This document shows positions 26,350 through 34,854 of a DNA stretch of 64,000 bases, in pieces. The stretch's first letter is position 1, and the number at the start of each line of letters is the position of its first letter. The stretch is from positions 19,675 to 83,674 of the forward strand of contig DAOTTZ010000046.1 of NCBI GenBank assembly GCA_034437535.1. Direction: 5' to 3'. The translations under genes and the position numbers were made by a program. Below the pieces are notes generated by a model. The model made no database searches. It was not told the DNA's origin and saw only the letters and a list, made by a program, of their open reading frames with translations. The stretch comes from J038 sp034437535 (GTDB lineage Bacteria; Chloroflexota; Anaerolineae; Aggregatilineales; Phototrophicaceae).

Positions 26350-27392
26350 ACCGGGTTCCAATCGTCGATCCAATCAAAGGTCAACCGCCGCAAGCCGGAG
26401 CCGTCCGCGTCGATGAGGAAAATTTCGCTGTTAAACAACGGCACGCCGACAAATAACAATTGCTCACCATCGGGCGACCAGCGCGGCGCGTAATCCGGGT
26501 ATAGGTTGATGGTCAACTGGCGCACATCATCGCCCGCCGGGGTCATGGTGTAGAGGTCGTCATCGCCATCGCGATCACTGACGAATACCAACTGGTTGCC
26601 ATCGGGTGACCATGTCGGCTCGATGTCTTCCCCTGGATGGCGAGAGAGGTTCAAGATGGCCCCGGTCTCCACGTTGACGCTGTAGATCTCGGCGTTGCCG
26701 TTGGCACGCGAGACAAATGCCAGATGTGATCCTCCCGGCGACCAGGTCAACCCGTCATTGTCTACGCGCAAGCCCACCGTCAGCCTTTGCGGGAGAGAAC
26801 GCGATGCCAGATAGATGTCACTTTCGCCGTCGCCGCTGGCGACATACGCCAGATGACGACCATCCGGTGACCAGATCGGGCGGCGTTCATCGGCTGGTAG
26901 AGTCGCCAGCGGGTGGTTCTGCTGGATGAAATAACGCGGTGAACGCGCCACATCGCGCACTCGCACATCCCAGTCTGTGCCGTTGAATGTGCTGTAGGCG
27001 ATCCGGTTCGAGCCATCCGGTGCCCAGGCGGGGTCGGTCTCATCCACCCCGGCCTGGTTCAAAAATCGGGCTGTGCCGGTGGCGAAATCCAACACGATGA
27101 TAAGCGTCTGCCCGCCGACACTGGCAACCAGGGCCATTTGCCGGCCATCCGGCGACCAGGCCGGCAGGCGATAGCGGGCGCGGTCGGCTGGCAAGGTCTG
27201 CGTCAGGTTGGCCGCCAGCCCCCGGTTGATGTCCATGAGTTGGATCTCCCAATCATCGACGGCATATTTAGAGACGTAAGTCACCTGTGGGCCGACGAGT
27301 AGAAATGCCCCGGCTCCGATCACAATGAAGGTCAACAGGATCTTGACCGTAATCAATAGGAATGCCAGCCGGAAAAGGCGCAGGCTCATCAT
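26337..27392 (-). CDS. Membrane-anchored TolB-like PD40 beta-propeller protein
   Basis: A 351-residue protein with an N-terminal signal anchor (LAFLLITVKILLTFIVIGAGAFLL) and about six PD40 blades, each ending with P-x-W-S/A-P-D-G: PAWSPDGRQMALV, PAWAPDGSNRIAY, PIWSPDGRHLAYV, LTWSPGGSHLAFV, PTWSPDGNQLVFV and PRWSPDGEQLLFV. These match the TolB propeller repeat. No TonB/TolA system is present, so the name is a fold label. The gene overlaps the preceding lipoprotein gene by four bases (ATGA), so the three genes form one translationally coupled unit. Confidence 0.9.
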   Translation of the reverse strand: MMSLRLFRLAFLLITVKILLTFIVIGAGAFLLVGPQVTYVSKYAVDDWEIQLMDINRGLAANLTQTLPADRARYRLPAWSPDGRQMALVASVGGQTLIIVLDFATGTARFLNQAGVDETDPAWAPDGSNRIAYSTFNGTDWDVRVRDVARSPRYFIQQNHPLATLPADERRPIWSPDGRHLAYVASGDGESDIYLASRSLPQRLTVGLRVDNDGLTWSPGGSHLAFVSRANGNAEIYSVNVETGAILNLSRHPGEDIEPTWSPDGNQLVFVSDRDGDDDLYTMTPAGDDVRQLTINLYPDYAPRWSPDGEQLLFVGVPLFNSEIFLIDADGSGLRRLTFDWIDDWNPVWRP

Positions 27393-28318
27393 GGATCAAA
27401 GCTCTGCCAGGTGCCGTCATCGAGTAACGCCGCCCGCAGGGTCTGCGCTGGCAAGAAAACGAGTCGTCCGCTGGTGTAGCGTTGGATGTTGGCGGTGTCG
27501 CCACTTTCACCGGCTAAGGCCCATCCCAGGCTGGTCTGTACGGTGGGATTCTCGCGCCAGACCTTGCCGAAGCCGCGAATCGGTTCTTGTAAGCCGGGGC
27601 CGGGTGGGGCCGCGCCGGAGCTTTCCGGGTCGGTGGCCGGGTTGAACGTGTCGTCAAAGCGTTGGTACTGTCCATCGTCGTACAGCACGTAGATGCTTCC
27701 TGGTGTGTCGTTGAGCCAGACCATTGTTCCCCGTTCAAAGGGTTGAGAAGCCGCGGCCAGGGTCGTCGGGGTGGCATCGACCGGGCAACCGGCGGCGGCG
27801 GGCGGCGTCTGGAAGGGCGGACTCGGTGTGAGGGTGCAATTGCCGGGAATCGGCGTGGGGGTCGCCAGCAGGCCAATCGGCGTTGGCGGCAGGGTCGGTG
27901 CGCCCGGTTGATAGGTCAACGAGAAATCAGGGGTGTTGCTGATGGTGGGTGGGGGTTGTGTCGGTTGGATGACCGTCGCTTGCAAGGCCAATTCGACGAA
28001 TGCACCCAGGGCATCTGGTTCTGGTGTCTCGGTTGGCGTCAGGGTGAGCGTGGGCGAGGGTGTATCGGTAATGGTGTTGCTCGGCGTCAGGGTGATGGTC
28101 GCGGTGTGGGTGGCTGTCGCGGTTATTGACTGAGTCGCGGTGGCCTGTTGGGTTTGGGTAGGTGTTGCGGTTGCGGTCGAACTGGCGGGAATCGTCGGAG
28201 TCACATCGGTTGATTCCGCTAAGACGATTCGCGTCGGCAATGGGCCGGGATCTTCCGCCGGGCCACTACAGGCCGCCAAAAGCAGTATCAATAGCCCTAT
28301 GATTATCCAGTGTCGCAT
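27389..28318 (-). CDS. Lipoprotein with Thr/Pro/Ser linker and C-terminal globular domain
   Basis: A 309-residue lipoprotein. The signal ends L-A-A-C17, a classical lipobox. Residues about 35-110 are a T/P/S/A-rich linker made of repeats such as TATPTQTQ and TITLTPSNT, a probably glycosylated stalk. A second Pro-rich stretch leads into a C-terminal domain from about 195 with GTMVWLNDTPGSIYVLYDDGQYQRFDDTF and GFGKVWRENP, a shape seen in Chloroflexi surface proteins but without a family name I can give. It leads an operon with the two beta-propeller genes. Confidence 0.85.
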   Translation of the reverse strand: MRHWIIIGLLILLLAACSGPAEDPGPLPTRIVLAESTDVTPTIPASSTATATPTQTQQATATQSITATATHTATITLTPSNTITDTPSPTLTLTPTETPEPDALGAFVELALQATVIQPTQPPPTISNTPDFSLTYQPGAPTLPPTPIGLLATPTPIPGNCTLTPSPPFQTPPAAAGCPVDATPTTLAAASQPFERGTMVWLNDTPGSIYVLYDDGQYQRFDDTFNPATDPESSGAAPPGPGLQEPIRGFGKVWRENPTVQTSLGWALAGESGDTANIQRYTSGRLVFLPAQTLRAALLDDGTWQSFDP

Positions 28319-28434
28319 GAAATCGCCTCCAACACCCGGTACTTTCGTCTATGATAGCAGGTTTTTAAGCTTACTGAATGCCAGTTTGGTGTAAGATATG
28401 GGTTACTGAGCTAGCAATGTAGCGAAGGCTTTTG

Positions 28435-31400
28435 ATGACAACTGTCCTGGATACAGTACGTAATTTGATGGAGGCGGGGGAGGATGCCGCCGCCCTGGAG
28501 TCGCTCAACGAGTTGATTGAGACCGACCCCAATGATGCATCGCACACGTTACGGTTGGCGTTGATCGCTGATAAAGTGACCACCAACGCTGATTACGCTC
28601 GGTATGCCGCCGATACCCTGAAATACTTCGGCGATGACATGCCCAATCAAGCGCAAGCACCTTATGAACGCATCGTGGAGGCTGTTAACCAGCAATTAGA
28701 CAAGATCGAGCGTGACCTGGACGGTGACGCCACACCCAAGTCAATTTATGAGACCTGCCAGACACTCGAACCGCTGGCTCCACATTTCCTACGTTTGTTA
28801 CTTTATCGGGCGCGGGCCATCATCAAACTGAACGAGCAGTCGCGCTCATCACTCTTTAACCGGTTTAGCAATCGCAACCGCGACCAGAATAATTCAGATG
28901 ATAACCCGCCAGTCCGGCAGGCGTTGGATGATCTGGAAACACTGGTTGATCTTGTGGGGGATGGTCACCCGCTTTATAACCAGGCGGCGGCATATCTACC
29001 CGACGTCTACCGCAAGATGAGCCGGTTGTTCAGCGCGTTGACGTGGTTCGCCCGTGCGGAGCAGGCCGGCCATGATCTACACCAGGATTGGCAGGCGACG
29101 GCTAAGGACGCGCTCAAGCGCATCCTGGAGGTGTTAGATAAAGATCTGGAAACCAAAGATCGGTCGGTCTTCGACAAGATCGGGCCGATTGAATCATTGC
29201 CTGAAGTGCAGGCCCGGTTAGCTGATTTAGCCTTGATTAACGGTGAACTCCAGACGGCAGAAGCCCATTACCGCACCATCCAGCAGGCCGAACCATCGGC
29301 CATATTCAGCCGGGAGCTATTGATCGGGATTGAGTCCGTCGGCTTTGAAATCGGCACCCGTGTGACCAGTCCTTCGTCTTTTGGCCGCCGGTTCGGGTCA
29401 CCATTTGGTAATCCGTTCCAGCGCAAGGATGAAAAAGAGGACGACGCCGAGCCAGAGATACGGCGGCCCGTCGATAAATACGGCTTCCCACGCGGTAATC
29501 TGCGTTTGTATGCCTTAGCCGGGTTGATCGAAATCGCTGACCAGCGCGGTGATAGCACCACCGTCCGTGACTTGATTTATACCATGTTAGATGATCGCCA
29601 GATCCCCGCCGCACAGAACGACCGGCTTCTCATGCGGTTGGATTCGCTGGAGTCAGATGTTGAGACTCAACGACTGGAAGCAGTGCGGGCTGAGCTGGCG
29701 GAGGCCGTCAAAGCGGGTGCCTGGGACGAGGCGCACGATGTCGCCCTGACGCTGGTCAACCTGAGTGGAGCCGAACCGGGTGATTTCGTGTGGCTGGCGG
29801 CTTGCATGGCGCGGCGATCTCGCCCAGCGGAGGCTATCGCCCAGGTCTTGAGCCGGGTTCCACCTTCAGCGATCAGCGCGTTACCAAAAGCAGAAGCCCG
29901 GCGTCTGCTGGATGCACTTACCGAGTCCGGCTATTGGGATGTCGCAGATCGGTATGTCGAACCGCTCCAGACCGCGAAGAAATGGTGGGCGGATTATCAA
30001 GCGCGGCGGGCGGATTATCTGTCGGCTGAATTGAAGACCGCACGGGATCGACTGGCCGCCGGGAACGTCGATGAGGCCGAGCGCATCGCGGAGCGGTTGT
30101 TGTTGATCGCGCCGGATTTCGCCCCGGCTACGTTGGTACTGGCGCGGGTGATGATCGCCCGGCGGCACTGGTCAACCGCCCGCACCCTCTTGACGCCGCT
30201 GGAAGGGCAACCGGCCTTGCAGGAGAACGTACAACGTCTGCTGACTGAGGTCGATGTGGCGGAAGGTCATCTGAACCGGGCACAGGAGCGGCTGAAATCG
30301 CTCGATGAAGCGGCCACCGCGACCGCATTGGCGCGGCGCATGGCCCACATGCCCCATATCGCCGTTCGCCCAGCAGAGTCAACCGTTTCGCCCGATACAC
30401 TGGGGCGACGGCCCGCCGATGACCTGTGGAATGCTTTTTTCGCGGTGCGGTTATCTGGCGTGCATGTCGCCAAGCGCATTCCGTCCATCCAGCAACAGAC
30501 GGCGGAATTTCTCATCGGCCTGCACCGGGTCGATCAATATCTGGCGCAACCACACTTCGTCTGGCGGTATATCGGGCGTGAGGGTCGGCTGACTATTGCG
30601 CTAATCTGCCGGGTGGAAGCCCACACCGAATCTGCCGCGACCACGACCGCACAGTCGATCTGGCGCATCCTGCGGCAATTGCTCCCCTTGCAAGAGGCCC
30701 GCATCTACACTTACGAGCCGGTCATCCACCCGGATGAACTGGCGTACCTGCTGGAACCACTCCCGGTGCAGGCCGCCGCCCAGGTGGTGCGGGATGAACC
30801 GGCCACCGCCGCCCTGGGGGATGACTTCTACCGGGTGTCGTCGTTCGGCGTGTATGCCGGGCCGATGCACCGGATGCTCCGTATGATCGCAGAGCATCCG
30901 GGTGGTGCAGTCGTGGAGACTTACTTCCACCCGACTGATGTATACCCCTGGGAGCGGCGAGCCATCGAGGACATGCTCTCCGACAGTGGTGATGAACCGG
31001 ACTTCAGGCGGATGCGCGGCCAGGTCATGGTGCAGTTGGAAAAATCCGCCGGCTATCAATCCGCCGCGAAGGTCTACCAGGAACTGACCGGATCACTCCA
31101 GACATTGCCATTCATCGTGCAGACGCGCATCACCGCGCCCAATGCCATCGACCCGGCCCTACCGGAGATGGTCGGCCTGGAATTGTTCGGCGCATCGTCT
31201 TACCGGGTGCAGACTGCCTACACCACGACCGATGTCGATGCCGCCCGCCAGAACTTGACTGCGATCAGTGGCGAACGCTGGGGGTATACCGCCGCGCCCA
31301 ATGGCCTGGAACGCTGGCGGTATCTGCTCACGCCGATGGAAGCCCTCACCGCCGCCCGCCTCCCGACGCCGGGGCCGGATGGCCTGCCTGGGGTCTCCAC

Positions 31401-32742
31401 GCTGAAGGTGCGCGTCGCCCCGTTGCCCGGTCGCCTGCCCAGAACAGGCGCGGTGCTGGGCGAAAGTGTGACCCCGGTTCGTGGGGAACCTCTGCCCATC
31501 CACCTGACGGATGCCGACCGTCTGCGCCATGCCTATGTAGTCGGGCGGACGGGCACAGGTAAATCTACCCTGTTGCAAAATATGACCCTGCAAGACATCG
31601 AGGCCGGGCGCGGGGTCGGCATCATCGACCCGCACGGCGACCTGGTGGAAAATCTGCTGTCGCGCATCCCGGCCCACCGCCGGCATGATGTCATTCTATT
31701 CGACCCATCAGATGTGGATAAACCCATCGGGTTGAACATTCTGGATGTGCAAGGGGCCTACGCGCAGAGTGTGGTCATCTCAGATTTCATCGGCCTGCTG
31801 TACACGCTGTTTGATCCTAATCGCATCGGCATGATCGGCCCGCGCTTTGAAAATGCTGTGCGGAATTCTATGTTGACCGCGATGGAGATCCAGGGGAGTA
31901 CATTCGTGGAGGTCGTGCGGATCATGACCGACAAGAAGTTCCGCGAAGAATGCCTGAAGATCATCACCGATCCGGTCGTCAAGAGTTACTGGACGGATGT
32001 CGCGTCGGATATGGCGCGGTTGGGTAACGGCGATATGCTCGATTATGTGACGAGTAAGTTTGGGCGGTTCATCAACGACCGGTTGATGCGAAATATCATC
32101 GGCCAGAGCCGAAATTCGCTCAACCTCCAACAGATCATGAACGACGGCAAAATCTTGCTGGTGAACCTGGCAAAGGGCAAAATCGGCCCGGAGAGCAGTC
32201 ACTTCCTGGGGTTGATCTTGATGCCGCAGATCTTTGTCGCCGCCCTCAGCCGGGCACGCCTGCGGGAAGATGACCGGCGGTTGTTCTGCTTGTATGTGGA
32301 TGAATTCCATAACTTCACCACGCCGGCCTTCAGCACCATGCTGGCCGAAGCCCGTAAGTACGGTGTTGCGCTGACGGTCGCCAACCAGTTCATCAGCCAG
32401 TTGACGCCGAGCATCCGAGAGGCGGTCTTCGGCAATGTGGGGACGTTGCTCTCGTTCCGGGTCGGCATCAAAGATGCGCAATTCCTGGCGCAAGAGTTCT
32501 ACCCAACCTATGACGAGAACGACCTGATTAACCTGCCGAACTTCTACATGCTGGCGAAGTTGCTGGTCAACGGGGATGCGGTCTCACCGTTCCCGGTGCG
32601 CACATTACCGGATAACCGTAGACCGGATTATGACGGGGCAGAGGTCATCCGGTCGCATTCGCAGACCCGTTACGGGCGTGATGAGCGCGTCGTCAACCTG
32701 GAGATCCGCCAGCGGTACGAGAACCCACCCCGGCGGCGGTAA
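28435..32742 (+). CDS. Large TPR-containing VirD4/HerA-like ATPase
   Basis: A 1435-residue protein. The first 650 residues are helical with tetratricopeptide-like repeats (AEAHYRTIQQAEP, LAAGNVDEAERIAERLL). Residues about 660-1020 hold an alpha/beta region related to the N-terminal part of conjugative/HerA-type ATPases. The C-terminal part is a P-loop ATPase: Walker A G1037-R-T-G-T-G-K-S1044, an IIDPHGDLVE strand, Walker B LYVD1289-E1290 and a late VANQFISQL sensor-like segment typical of VirD4/TraG coupling proteins. It probably pumps DNA or protein across a membrane or ring. No relaxase, pilus or other type IV secretion gene is near, and no N-terminal membrane anchor is seen. GAAGG precedes the ATG at 28435. 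Confidence 0.82.
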   Translation: MTTVLDTVRNLMEAGEDAAALESLNELIETDPNDASHTLRLALIADKVTTNADYARYAADTLKYFGDDMPNQAQAPYERIVEAVNQQLDKIERDLDGDATPKSIYETCQTLEPLAPHFLRLLLYRARAIIKLNEQSRSSLFNRFSNRNRDQNNSDDNPPVRQALDDLETLVDLVGDGHPLYNQAAAYLPDVYRKMSRLFSALTWFARAEQAGHDLHQDWQATAKDALKRILEVLDKDLETKDRSVFDKIGPIESLPEVQARLADLALINGELQTAEAHYRTIQQAEPSAIFSRELLIGIESVGFEIGTRVTSPSSFGRRFGSPFGNPFQRKDEKEDDAEPEIRRPVDKYGFPRGNLRLYALAGLIEIADQRGDSTTVRDLIYTMLDDRQIPAAQNDRLLMRLDSLESDVETQRLEAVRAELAEAVKAGAWDEAHDVALTLVNLSGAEPGDFVWLAACMARRSRPAEAIAQVLSRVPPSAISALPKAEARRLLDALTESGYWDVADRYVEPLQTAKKWWADYQARRADYLSAELKTARDRLAAGNVDEAERIAERLLLIAPDFAPATLVLARVMIARRHWSTARTLLTPLEGQPALQENVQRLLTEVDVAEGHLNRAQERLKSLDEAATATALARRMAHMPHIAVRPAESTVSPDTLGRRPADDLWNAFFAVRLSGVHVAKRIPSIQQQTAEFLIGLHRVDQYLAQPHFVWRYIGREGRLTIALICRVEAHTESAATTTAQSIWRILRQLLPLQEARIYTYEPVIHPDELAYLLEPLPVQAAAQVVRDEPATAALGDDFYRVSSFGVYAGPMHRMLRMIAEHPGGAVVETYFHPTDVYPWERRAIEDMLSDSGDEPDFRRMRGQVMVQLEKSAGYQSAAKVYQELTGSLQTLPFIVQTRITAPNAIDPALPEMVGLELFGASSYRVQTAYTTTDVDAARQNLTAISGERWGYTAAPNGLERWRYLLTPMEALTAARLPTPGPDGLPGVSTLKVRVAPLPGRLPRTGAVLGESVTPVRGEPLPIHLTDADRLRHAYVVGRTGTGKSTLLQNMTLQDIEAGRGVGIIDPHGDLVENLLSRIPAHRRHDVILFDPSDVDKPIGLNILDVQGAYAQSVVISDFIGLLYTLFDPNRIGMIGPRFENAVRNSMLTAMEIQGSTFVEVVRIMTDKKFREECLKIITDPVVKSYWTDVASDMARLGNGDMLDYVTSKFGRFINDRLMRNIIGQSRNSLNLQQIMNDGKILLVNLAKGKIGPESSHFLGLILMPQIFVAALSRARLREDDRRLFCLYVDEFHNFTTPAFSTMLAEARKYGVALTVANQFISQLTPSIREAVFGNVGTLLSFRVGIKDAQFLAQEFYPTYDENDLINLPNFYMLAKLLVNGDAVSPFPVRTLPDNRRPDYDGAEVIRSHSQTRYGRDERVVNLEIRQRYENPPRRR

Positions 32743-33282
32743 TCAAGCCGGGGGTAAGACGGCGATAGCTCGCACCGGGGAGCCATCGCCGTTACGGATC
32801 TTCAGCGGGAGACCGTAAAATGTAAAAGCAATCGTTGATGGCAGTTGATCCAGGTTGACTAAACCGGTATAGGTGAGGATATTCGCGCCAAGCAAGGCAC
32901 GTTCGGTCTCGACGCTCATCGTCGCAGAATCACCCAGGCCGACGAATGGGACTCGTGCCGCTTGTAGCGCAGGCAGATGCGCGGTTGTTAGATCACCAGC
33001 GCGGAACAAGACGCCGTGTGAATTGGGGAATTCTTCCCCTACAACACGAACGACGGCTGGCCCGCAGAAGCGGCTCAACGGTAAGTCGTCCAGCGTCGGC
33101 CCATCCGGGTGCATATGGGCGATGGCATCGACGTGGGTGCCAGTGTGCGATCCCATCCGCAAATCCCGCAGAAGCCAGCCTTCGCGCTCGTAAGTGTGGG
33201 CGACCTGAACCCGCACCGCCGGGTCACCAGGGTAGACTGGCATCCCGTCTTCAATCGGTTGGCTCAGGTCGATGATCGGCAT
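32743..33282 (-). CDS. Cyclase-family protein (kynurenine formamidase-like)
   Basis: A 179-residue metal-dependent hydrolase of the bacterial cyclase/formamidase family. The zinc-binding signature S-H-T-G-T-H-V-D-A lies at about residues 45-53 and the N-terminal D-L-S-Q-P-I and Y-P-G-D-P motifs are present. In this family KynB hydrolyses N-formylkynurenine, but many members act on other cyclic amides or esters. No tryptophan genes are near, so kynB is not assigned. Its stop directly abuts the stop of the convergent ATPase gene. Confidence 0.85.
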   Translation of the reverse strand: MPIIDLSQPIEDGMPVYPGDPAVRVQVAHTYEREGWLLRDLRMGSHTGTHVDAIAHMHPDGPTLDDLPLSRFCGPAVVRVVGEEFPNSHGVLFRAGDLTTAHLPALQAARVPFVGLGDSATMSVETERALLGANILTYTGLVNLDQLPSTIAFTFYGLPLKIRNGDGSPVRAIAVLPPA

Positions 33283-33288
33283 TCTGCG

Positions 33289-33921
33289 TTAACCCTGGTC
33301 TTTGGCCCAGCTTCGCACCGCAGACCGCGCTTCGGGCGTGTCGATTTCTGCCAGTGCGCGGAAGGCCGCGATGCGTACATCCGCGTTCTGGTCGGAAAGC
33401 GTGGCGGTCAATTCTTCGACTTTACCTTCGGCATGAACCCGGCCCAGAGCCTCCGCCGCGAACCGGCGCACGCCTTGATCTACGTCGAGCAGGGCGGCAG
33501 AAAGGGCGCGGACAACAGCCCGTTGCTGGTCGCTATCCTGTGCGCCGATCTTGCCAATCGCTTTGGCACTGGCCCGGCGGACGGCCTTATTTTCACTGCG
33601 TAAGCCATCAACTAGGCCGGTCACCGCGCTGGCCGTGCCGATTTGAATCAGTGATTGTGTAGCCGCCGCCCGCGTCCAGATGTCGTCAAATTGCATGGCA
33701 TCCAGTAGGGCTGGCACAGCATCCGCGTGGCCGATTTGCCCCAGGGCCTTAACGATCATAAAGCGGGTTCCGGGGTCTACATCGGGTAAGATGCCTGCCA
33801 TCGTCTGGACGGCGGGGGTGTGGCCTAGCTCACCCAATTGCGTGATGGCATCGGCGCGGGTGTCCGCATCATTACTTTCAAGATCTTGCATTGCTTTCTG
33901 GATGATCTCGTTTTGTGTCAT
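33289..33921 (-). CDS. HEAT-repeat (PBS lyase-like) protein
   Basis: A 210-residue all-helical protein built from about six HEAT repeats of the phycobiliprotein lyase type: DADTRADAITQLGELG, PGTRFMIVKALGQIG, IWTRAAATQSLIQIG, KAVRRASAKAIGKIG, QGVRRFAAEALGRV and ADVRIAAFRALAEI. Such proteins act as peptide- or cofactor-binding scaffolds. The ATG at 33921 has AAGGTG upstream; the earlier ATG at 33930 is less favoured. It lies 6 bases after the cyclase start, on the same strand, so the two may be co-transcribed (HEAT gene first). Confidence 0.88.
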   Translation of the reverse strand: MTQNEIIQKAMQDLESNDADTRADAITQLGELGHTPAVQTMAGILPDVDPGTRFMIVKALGQIGHADAVPALLDAMQFDDIWTRAAATQSLIQIGTASAVTGLVDGLRSENKAVRRASAKAIGKIGAQDSDQQRAVVRALSAALLDVDQGVRRFAAEALGRVHAEGKVEELTATLSDQNADVRIAAFRALAEIDTPEARSAVRSWAKDQG

Positions 33922-33974
33922 GTTGCACACCTTTTACATCACAAACCAGCTTATACGATAGCATGAATTCGTAA

Positions 33975-34009
33975 GAAACACGTAAGGCGGCGCAATGTTG
34001 CCGCCGCCA
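33975..34009 (-). terminator. Possible terminator for the coiled-coil gene
   Basis: Read leftwards, a GC-rich imperfect stem with GGCGGC and GCCGCC arms is followed by TTACGTGTTTCTTA. The arms also pair as a longer bulged hairpin. It lies about 37 bases beyond the stop at 34046. The T-run is interrupted. Confidence 0.4.
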
Positions 34010-34045
34010 TTTGATGCCATTATGATACGGGGAGGAGCCGGGTCG

Positions 34046-34591
34046 TTAGCTATTTTCTTCGCGTTGCTTCTGGCGGGCGGCCTTTCTTGCCAGGGCCGCT
34101 TCGCGCCGCTTACGCCGGGCTTCCTCATCGCCCAACCCTAGCGGATCTGCGTCTTTTTTCTTGGCTTCCGGTGGGGCGGTTGGTGTTTCTTGCTTTTCTT
34201 CTACTTTTTCTTCCGCTTCTGGTTCTACGGCAGGAGTTTCTACTGCCGCTTGTGCTTCGGCTTCCGCTTTGGCTTCTTCTTGGGCCTTTGCTTCGGCTTT
34301 AGCTTTAGCCTCGGCTTCTGCCTTGGCTTTGGCTTCTTCCGCCGCTTTAGCTTCGGCTTCTTGGGCGGCGCGGGCTTCTGCTTCCTTGGCCGCCTTGCGC
34401 TGATTCGCGAATTCTTCCCGCTTGCGCTCTACGATTTGATTTTGTGTGGCGATCTGTTGGGTAGCGCGTGACGACTCTACACTACGAATAGAAGTGTGCG
34501 GGTCGTGCTGTATGCCATACCATAGCACTGCCGCGACTACAGCCAGCGTAACGACGATGATGACGATCATAACAATGATTCCAAGATCCAT
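34046..34591 (-). CDS. Membrane-anchored Ala/Glu/Lys-rich coiled-coil protein
   Basis: A 181-residue protein with one N-terminal membrane span (LGIIVMIVIIVVTLAVVAAVLWYG in two runs, about residues 3-26) and a long charged helix. Residues about 50-120 are almost pure A/E/K/Q in a heptad-like pattern (KAKAEAEAKAKAEA), a probable coiled coil. A P/E/K section and a basic C-terminal helix (EARRKRREAALARKAARQKQREE) follow. The basic tail could bind nucleic acid or acidic partners. I do not recognise a family. The ATG at 34591 has AAAGGG upstream; the gene diverges from the cox operon by 263 bases. Confidence 0.7.
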   Translation of the reverse strand: MDLGIIVMIVIIVVTLAVVAAVLWYGIQHDPHTSIRSVESSRATQQIATQNQIVERKREEFANQRKAAKEAEARAAQEAEAKAAEEAKAKAEAEAKAKAEAKAQEEAKAEAEAQAAVETPAVEPEAEEKVEEKQETPTAPPEAKKKDADPLGLGDEEARRKRREAALARKAARQKQREENS

Positions 34592-34803
34592 TTTGGAAGC
34601 ACCCTTTGCGATTTCCAATCGAATATAAGACGATTGTACTGAGGTTCGCGGCGCACTGCAATGCAATTCCCCACGAGCTACTAAAAAGTCGGTGACGAGA
34701 CTCCTAGTGATTGGTCTGCTACTTGCTTGTAAAAGTGCTTTAAGTCATGTACAATGTCACCAGTTATAGTGCAAAATGTAACAATCCTACACATAGCGTT
34801 TGT

Positions 34804-34833
34804 TTGTGATATTTTTGCAGTCACACCTATATT
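34804..34833 (+). promoter_or_regulatory. Candidate promoter of the cox operon
   Basis: TTGTGA at 34804-34809 and TATATT at 34828-34833 with an 18-base spacer, 21 bases before the coxB ATG. TGTGA (34805-34809) and TCACA (34821-34825) also form an inverted repeat within the spacer, but the 11-base gap does not fit a CRP/FNR site. Confidence 0.45.
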
Positions 34834-34854
34834 GAGTAATCAGGAAGTTCAAAT

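Noticed and set aside
31780..32493. 237-codon minus frame inside the ATPase gene
   Set aside because: It covers the Walker B region of a strongly supported + strand gene and shows no motifs.
34046..34591. Repetitive GC/TTC-type pattern that looks like a DNA repeat
   Set aside because: It reflects Ala/Glu/Lys codons of a coiled coil; the units are not exact, so I do not call a tandem DNA repeat.
34805..34825. TGTGA-N11-TCACA as a CRP/FNR site before the cox operon
   Set aside because: Those sites have a six- or four-base gap; an 11-base gap does not fit. Kept only as a note under the promoter.
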